From assembly GCF_030272615.1 (NCBI RefSeq), contig NC_081409.1, positions 912,887,840 to 912,951,839 of the forward strand: 64,000 bases of DNA, written 5' to 3'. The stretch comes from Cryptomeria japonica (Eukaryota > Streptophyta > Pinopsida > Cupressales > Cupressaceae). This document shows, piece by piece, positions 59,901 to 64,000 of the stretch (the first letter of the stretch is position 1; the number at the start of each line of letters is the position of its first letter). The notes below the pieces were generated by a model that made no database searches, was not told the DNA's origin, and worked only from the letters and a program-made list of their open reading frames with translations. The translations under genes were made by a program, and so were the position numbers.

Positions 59901-60401
59901 AGGAATGTCTTGTGTTGAAGTAGTCATTATGTTTGATGTAAAAGTAGGTATGCTAGCAATAGAAGTCGTCAAAGGAATAGAATGATTGTCTTGAGTAGGA
60001 GGTTGTGTATAACCCAAAGTTTCGGCACAACTTTTCATAGGCATCACATTTGAATCCACAATGTGTGCAATACCACGCAAAATATCAATTCCATTCTTAT
60101 CACTTTGAAGCATACGTTTTAGACCCTCAATTAAAGGAAGAGCTTGACTATCAGGGTATTCTTGAGACATCCATTGTCGAAAATCGTCAAATTGGTTATC
60201 CAATTTTGAAAGTTGTTCTATAGAAACCTCATGGAGAGCTTCTTCATCATTAAGAGGATTAGAGGAATTACCCATGTCCTCGTTAAAAAGGCCATTCAAA
60301 TTAGGTTCCATCTCCTCAGTAATTAAACCTTGGAAAGACTTAATTCTAAGGCTTCGTCTAACGGGAATAGTGTAGGTAGGGCTTATTGTTGTAAAACTCA
60401 T
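56973..60401 (-). CDS. Gy3 Gag-protease-like protein, intact 1,142 aa
   Basis: Starts at the ATG at 60401, no internal stop. Residues 1-130: acidic helical N-terminus. 140-290: Pro/Ser/Asn-rich linker with a short coiled coil (270-287). 318-475: retrotransposon gag capsid domain (ELYNGKGDPLTHVKTF, then RDKALQWYFSLP and FIQQF). 529-540: KERKFTPLNES. 579-592: zinc knuckle CQFHRQPGHDTEKC (CX2HX4HX4C). 690-820: retropepsin-like fold with GVLIDPSCMVNVI (Asp709) and LGYPWLSS (781-788). 900-1142: Pro-rich, then a basic patch (RRNRSARERRRKRRLRAQ) and an acidic end. It would form particles and bind RNA. The protease motif has DPSC where DTGA/DSGA/DGGAS is usual, so activity is doubtful. No RT follows. 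Confidence 0.9.
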   Translation of the reverse strand: MSFTTISPTYTIPVRRSLRIKSFQGLITEEMEPNLNGLFNEDMGNSSNPLNDEEALHEVSIEQLSKLDNQFDDFRQWMSQEYPDSQALPLIEGLKRMLQSDKNGIDILRGIAHIVDSNVMPMKSCAETLGYTQPPTQDNHSIPLTTSIASIPTFTSNIMTTSTQDIPPMITSHGGNPSSSINPLPSFNPTSSFIPSMSVPITSPQMNMTQGGNSFNHSIPPCSVPPFQSSPMTNYHSVPPPYSLPSFNNITPPSQSNTSNMNSSTEATINNLAQTVSSLQQQIASMNQSKFSVPTFDVASPLSLDIVQAIPPKHVEIPHLELYNGKGDPLTHVKTFQTICTDFAYDQRLLAKLFTRTLRDKALQWYFSLPSYSITSFEQLANAFIQQFQNNISPKVTLIDLMHCKQGVKEKVTDFIGRYKHLYAQISFPVPDNDIQRIFISNLQKDIREKLLFSEFTSFQQLCATLHNYQLTVSQMEQSHPMAPSDKGDSSQQPFGKFKPNRESIKFNENIINNNVNAASGVSPISKFFRKERKFTPLNESLHSIMNKLLEQNVLTLPPIRQIDPAKITSPYFDNKSFCQFHRQPGHDTEKCFALKGKIQDLIDNNTISISSVNDKGNKSVALPNQNLHIFTDPLPSHTSNAIDTTDSSVSPDDLVSMTPNVINFVEQQEKPKEPSITFDSSETIRAPDGPLYIVAKVKNTPCRGVLIDPSCMVNVITEEFLFTLQLNQVIYDKTDVVVKLFDAFSSPAIGSITLPIEVRNKSLDVNFAIIPSSEQFRVKLGYPWLSSIKAIASPIHKCLKFPHNGEVVTINHSLFKPAERTSSVPLDYFWPKQFQSLPPRSDHLFKSYQKWKTDMILSLSEPRTPKLDIPIILEKEVLPLKDKTNVFPQEDSQPIPMDVTMPMINKLPKSRPIPPRHDGLGLLPKPKIPPLYGVVPPPSFYREKRPSSSPIVQPKRPQPKHPSDKDENIPPPQSSQLPTKTRRNRSARERRRKRRLRAQTLQSPKTPSTSIIPFSPQPTIEPKSPKHKMHDGLDPVRVKDPIFINLDDDIDENVIHDENVTPVHSDSEYEYVDVDNHLSNEFSKALILAPRQEQRGLEHEHSPCLDLVIAPSAVLDVPPLACSLPSRNIDQQDRGVDDVLD

Positions 60402-61561
60402 GCACTAAAGAAAGAGAGAGATTTTGAATTTTAGAGGTAGCGAATTTCAGTAAAACCAGCCAATCTTCTAGATTTAAGCTGTTAAATACAATCAGGACAA
60501 TCTCCCGAAATTTTGAAAAAAATGTCCGGGACCGTGGCGCTCGGGGTGCACACGGTCCTCGCAACTTTTTTCGAAATTTGCAGGGATGAAAGTTATGATG
60601 ATTTTACAGCTAACCTGAAAAAATTGAGTGATTTTACGATCTGTAGATAGGCCAAATTAAAGTTGCAATCCCAAAATTGAACCCTACCAAGATTGTCGAA
60701 AAATGCAAAATTTGAATTTTGAAAAAGAGAGGGAAACTAGAATTTTGAATTTTATGATTTTAGAGGGAATACCAAAAGCAATGTAAGTTTTGAAATTTGA
60801 AAGTTGACTCAATTTCACACAAAATTCAATTTTGAAAGTGGAAATCAAAGTTGTTGTAATTAAGCACTTAATTTCAAAAGTCACAAATTGCAAAAATTTG
60901 AATAAAGCATTGAAATTTCGAATGAATGCTAACACACTTTTCAGATTTAGGACAGTAAGAAACACAATTTTGGCACAAATTTCAATTTCAACAATTTTTG
61001 AATGATTAGAAGCCTCAATCAAAGCAATCGCTAGACCAACTTTGACTATAATTTTGAAGGTGTTAAAATTGATAAAATCAGCCAAAATTCTGGATTTTAG
61101 CAGAAAAATACAGTAAGATCTAGCTCCCGAAATTTCGAAAAAAATGTCGGGGAAAATGGCGCTCGGAGTGCACACGGTCCTCGCAACTTTTTTCCAAATT
61201 TTCAGGGATGAAAGATATTGTGATTTTATTGCGGAATCCAAAGTTACAGCTGATTTGGAAGTGTTTTGATTAGTGAAATTGTCGGACAAAGGTTGAATCA
61301 AGAGGGTTTCAAAAATTAGGGTTTTGACACTTAACCACTTAATTTTCAAAATTAAAGCACAAATATGAATTGATAATTTGTAATAGAAGGGCAGATTCGA
61401 AACAAGCATTAACAATTAAACATTTCACAAGTTTAATTACTTAAAAAGAAAATTTAGGGTTTTTATGCAATTAACCTCTAAAATTTTGCAAAAGATCAAA
61501 CATGGAAATGTAATCAAGGAATCCAATTTTCAGATCTAACTATGAATAATCAGAAAGGATG
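60402..61561 (-). other. Gy3 5' leader with repeated module
   Basis: 1.16 kb between PBS and the ORF. Two copies of a ~110-bp module (about 60470-60605 and 61085-61240) share CCCGAAATTT, AAAAAATGTC, TGGCGCTCGG, GTGCACACGGTCCTCGCAAC and GCAGGGATGAAAG-type text. A related version lies in each LTR. A long sense-strand open frame crosses this leader (next entry). Confidence 0.8.
60684..61409 (-). other. Long open frame in the Gy3 leader (241 codons)
   Basis: Sense-strand ORF upstream of the Gag ORF, with an ATG at 61409. The protein is rich in Ile, Leu, Phe, Lys and Ser, with hydrophobic stretches (FLLKSRILADFINF). No family recognised. Its length is surprising for AT-rich leader DNA, but the composition follows a repeated AAATTTGAAATT-type sequence that happens to lack stops in this frame. 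Real upstream ORF or chance; I lean to chance. Confidence 0.25.
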
Positions 61562-61579
61562 TTCACGTCGGGTTCACCA
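61562..61579 (-). other. Gy3 primer-binding site (tRNA-Trp)
   Basis: Minus strand TGGTGAACCCGACGTGAA, which I take as the complement of the 3' end of plant tRNA-Trp (from memory, 18 of 18). Three bases separate it from the 5' LTR. Confidence 0.8.
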
Positions 61580-61582
61580 AAA

Positions 61583-62816
61583 TGTAAAGCGGAAAATCGC
61601 GATCGAACCCTAGTTGCTCTCCCCTCTTCCAACTCCAAGGAGAGAGAAGGGAGATTCACTAGGGTTGATGGTTTTCACTTAGGGGAGAGACTTTACATTC
61701 AAAAGAGGGGTTGAAACCCACAAGATCCAATCCCACACAATGCAAGATTGGATGCTAAATGTGTTTCAAGGGTTAAGAAAGCAAGGCTACCCTCTTTTGT
61801 AAAGAATGTTGATAGAAGAATTAAGCTAGGAATGCATAGAAAGTGACAAAGATTCGCTTATAAACTGAGATAGGGATATAGGATGAAGCTGCGGACTTGG
61901 AATTAGTAGTAAAATGTCGATATGGCGCTGTCCTGCAAATTTGAGCAAAAGTTGACGGGACGATGGCGCCCGGCGTGCACACGGTCCTCCGAAAAATCCG
62001 CGAAACGAAGGGGGATCTGTTCGTCTCTGCACAAGGATTCCATATCTTCAATTTCAGCCACGTACCTGCAACCTACACACAGAAAAGCGAAGACAATTGG
62101 GGGGTTAGGGATTAGGGGTTTGCCTTTAGGTCAAACCCTGGTTTTGGAATTAACCAAGAAATGAGAAATGCTGTAAATGTAATGTAAAACAAGTACTAAT
62201 ACCTTGTTGTAAGGATGTTTGTATCCTTATGTGCGAAGGTATAGATGTTGTTGTTTGTTGTATTGTTGTATGTTGTATGTAGCATGTAGTATGTGATCTC
62301 CTCTTCAATGGTTGAATCCTTGTCTTGAATGCAACACTTAGCCTTGAATGGAGACTTAGAATGATCAATTGCTTGAAAGAATGCTTGAATGCTTGAATGC
62401 TTGAGTATAGTTTCCACGCCTTTTCCCTCATATCCAATGAAAGAGGAAAATGTAGTTTATATACTTGTCAATTAGGGCTGATAGACTGATTTTCCCGACC
62501 TTAGGCCGACCAAGAAAGATAATTTTCCAATTTGCAAACATAAAGACCCGAAGTCCAAAAGAGACCGGGCCCAAAATAGGACCCAGGGACTAGGGCTCTG
62601 GGCGCCCTGGTTCTAAAGGACCAGGGCATTGGGCGCTCTGGTCCCACCTCCCGGGACAGCAGGGTGCAAAGGAGGTTCAGGCCAGGGTGCAAGAAAATGC
62701 AGTTTTTGGTGTCATAATCAGGTTTCGGGGTCTCCATTCAGGTTGCGTGTTGCGTCGCCATCGTGAAGACCGAAATGCAGTCGAAATTGCAAGTGTCGCA
62801 ATTTTAGGACGCTACA
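61583..62816 (-). repeat. Gy3 5' LTR
   Basis: Ends TGTAAAGCGG and GACGCTACA, flanked by CATAC. It is 22 bp longer than its partner, through an 8-bp CTTGAATG-type repeat near 62395 and an extra unit in the GC-rich GGGCGC block at 62590-62650. TATA-like site at 62456-62463. Confidence 0.95.
62456..62463 (-). promoter_or_regulatory. TATA box of the Gy3 5' LTR
   Basis: TATATAAA on the minus strand, about 355 bp from the U3 start; kept in the 3' LTR. Confidence 0.55.
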
Positions 62817-64000
62817 CATACTTGGCTAATATAGGCTCAGTAGGCTTTGTATGATCTTCTTCATCACTCAGTAATTGGATATCTTCTTCATTTTCTTCAA
62901 CAATTATCTTGGTAGGACTTCTCAGTTGCATATAGACAAATTCATCATAGTCTTCTGGTTCTTTGGAATTTCCTTCATCATTTCTTTCTGCAAATGAATC
63001 AATTTTCACATTTGCACTTTCTACTATTTTGTTAGATGATTTGATCAGACATTTAAATGCTTTGCTTCTAGAAGAATATCCTAGAAATGTTCCTTCTTCA
63101 CTTTTCTGATCAAACTTGCCATTTCTATCATCTTTATGAACATAGAATTTACTTCCAAAGATCTTAAAATAACTTACATTAGGTTTCTTGCCATACCAGA
63201 TTTCATAAGGTGTCTTCAAAGTACCTTTCTTCAATTGAACTCAGTTCAAGGTGTAAACAACTGTGCTTATTGCTTCTGTCCAAAACGTTTGTGGAACCTT
63301 CTTCTCAATCATCAGTGTTCTAGCACAATCCACAATAGATCTGTTTCTTCTTTCAGCTATTCCATTCTGCTATGGAGTTCTTAGTGCAGAGACTTGTCTT
63401 TTAATACCATGATCATTGCAAAATAGGTTGAACTCATCAGATGTGAACTCTCCTCCTCTATTTGATCTAAGACATTTCAGTTGTCTTCCTGTTTCATTTT
63501 CAACTCTAGCCTTGTACCATTTAAACATTTGAAAAGCTTCTGATTTTTCTTTTAAAAACATTACTGACATCATCCTTGAATAGTCATCCACAAATAATAT
63601 GAAATAGTTATCACCATAATAACTTTGAACTTTCATAGGACCACAAAGATTAGTGTGCACAAGATCTAAAATTCCCTTAGAAGTGTAGGACTTACTTGTA
63701 AAGCTTGATCTTGTCATCTTACCCATCTGGCATCCTCGACACATAGCATTCTCAGGTTTTTCAAGACTCAGTAGACCTCTTACTCAGTGCTTCTTACTTA
63801 TTTTGATCAGATTATCAAAATTAACATGACAAAACCTTTTATTCCATAACCAGGTATTATCAATCTTTGCATGCAAACACTTATTGTGAGTTGAGTCAAG
63901 GTGAAATGTATTACCTTTTGTTTGTGTCTCGGTACCAGCTAACTTTCCATTCTTGTCATGAACTTTGACAATTCCTTTCTGAAATTCTATTCGGTAACCT
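62817..64000 (-). pseudogene. Co4 integrase, partial, catalytic residues lost
   Basis: Minus-strand frame from the window edge to the Gy3 insertion. Visible: a zinc-binding HHCC region with the first His changed (LWNKRFCHVNFDNL) and CRGCQMGKM; the catalytic core with LVHTNLCGP, LRSNRGGEF and QNGIAERRN; then the copia-type GSKFYVHKDDRNGKFD and GTFLGYSSRSKAFKC motif and an acidic linker. Both catalytic Asp positions are Asn (AAT codons) and only the Glu remains. In-frame stops: TGA near 63784, TAG near 63372 and TGA near 63239, each fitting CGA-to-TGA or CAG-to-TAG. The enzyme would join cDNA to host DNA; this copy cannot. Confidence 0.88.

Larger units (their letters stand above)
55018..62816 (-). 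mobile_element. Gy3: gypsy-type Gag-protease element without RT, in Co4
   Basis: 7.8 kb, LTRs 1,212 and 1,234 bp (about 2 percent apart by eye, mostly transitions), TSD CATAC at 55013-55017 and 62817-62821, PBS for tRNA-Trp, PPT, and one intact 1,142-aa ORF. The rest is leader and 3' non-coding DNA. No RT, RNase H or integrase. It fits the published class of terminal-repeat elements with only a GAG region (TR-GAG), here with a protease-like domain added. Of all elements here it looks the most intact. Confidence 0.94.
51412..64000 (-). mobile_element. Co4: SIRE-like Ty1/copia element, runs off the window
   Basis: 3' LTR (51412-52917), PPT, RNase H and RT, then integrase up to the window edge, with Gy3 inserted in the integrase-RT linker. 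The join is clean: AKYV before and KRKNAPS after the 5-bp CATAC. 5' LTR, gag and protease lie outside. The RT and PPT are close to those of Co2. Confidence 0.9.

Overview
The window looks like a gene-poor, transposon-saturated stretch of a large plant nuclear genome. The basis is AT-rich sequence, plant-type Ty1/copia and Ty3/gypsy LTR retrotransposons nested in each other, primer-binding sites matching plant tRNAs, and coding frames broken mainly by C-to-T changes at CAG and CGA. A gymnosperm (conifer-like) genome is my best guess from the style of the elements; that is inference. I found no convincing host gene, rRNA or functional tRNA gene, and nothing prokaryotic.

Layout. (1) 1-4862 plus 10979-~14700: a decayed minus-strand Ty3/gypsy element with a G-patch domain (called Gy1 here). 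Its gag frame is split by Co1, a complete minus-strand Ty1/copia element at 4863-10978 (TSD GGTCC). (2) ~14700-29547: Co2, a 5'-truncated plus-strand SIRE-like copia element. Gy2, a minus-strand gypsy-type element without pol, is inserted in its RT gene at 15195-24891 (TSD CAAAG). (3) 29548-41553: AT-rich, apparently non-coding DNA with microsatellites and a ~3 kb repeat present as copies A, B and the start of C. (4) 41554-49206: Co3, a plus-strand copia-type element (TSD GTTTA) inserted in copy C. It has no pol and instead carries a gag/zinc-knuckle ORF and a 1,118-codon second ORF that I do not recognise. (5) ~49480-51410: remains of another minus-strand retroelement. (6) 51412-64000: Co4, a minus-strand SIRE-like copia element running off the window. 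It is split by Gy3 (55018-62816, TSD CATAC), a minus-strand gypsy-type element with one intact 1,142-aa Gag-protease-like ORF and no RT or integrase.

How the parts relate. At least four insertion events are dated relative to their hosts by target-site duplications: Co1 into Gy1, Gy2 into Co2, Co3 into repeat C, Gy3 into Co4. By eye, LTR pairs of Gy2, Gy3 and Co3 differ by about 2-3 percent, so these are the younger layer. Gy2, Gy3 and Co3 keep LTRs, PBS and PPT but no polymerase, so they would need enzymes supplied by other elements. Co1, Co4, Co3 and the 50.9-51.4 kb fragment share one decay signature: stops are nearly all TAG or TGA, explicable as CAG-to-TAG and CGA-to-TGA. This fits deamination of methylated CHG and CG sites in silenced DNA.

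Best candidates for something undescribed: the Co3 second ORF; the Gy3 Gag-protease protein with an altered protease motif; an 88-bp perfect palindrome that rebuilt one LTR of Co1; and the Gy2 primer-binding site, which resembles the whole 3' half of tRNA-Lys.
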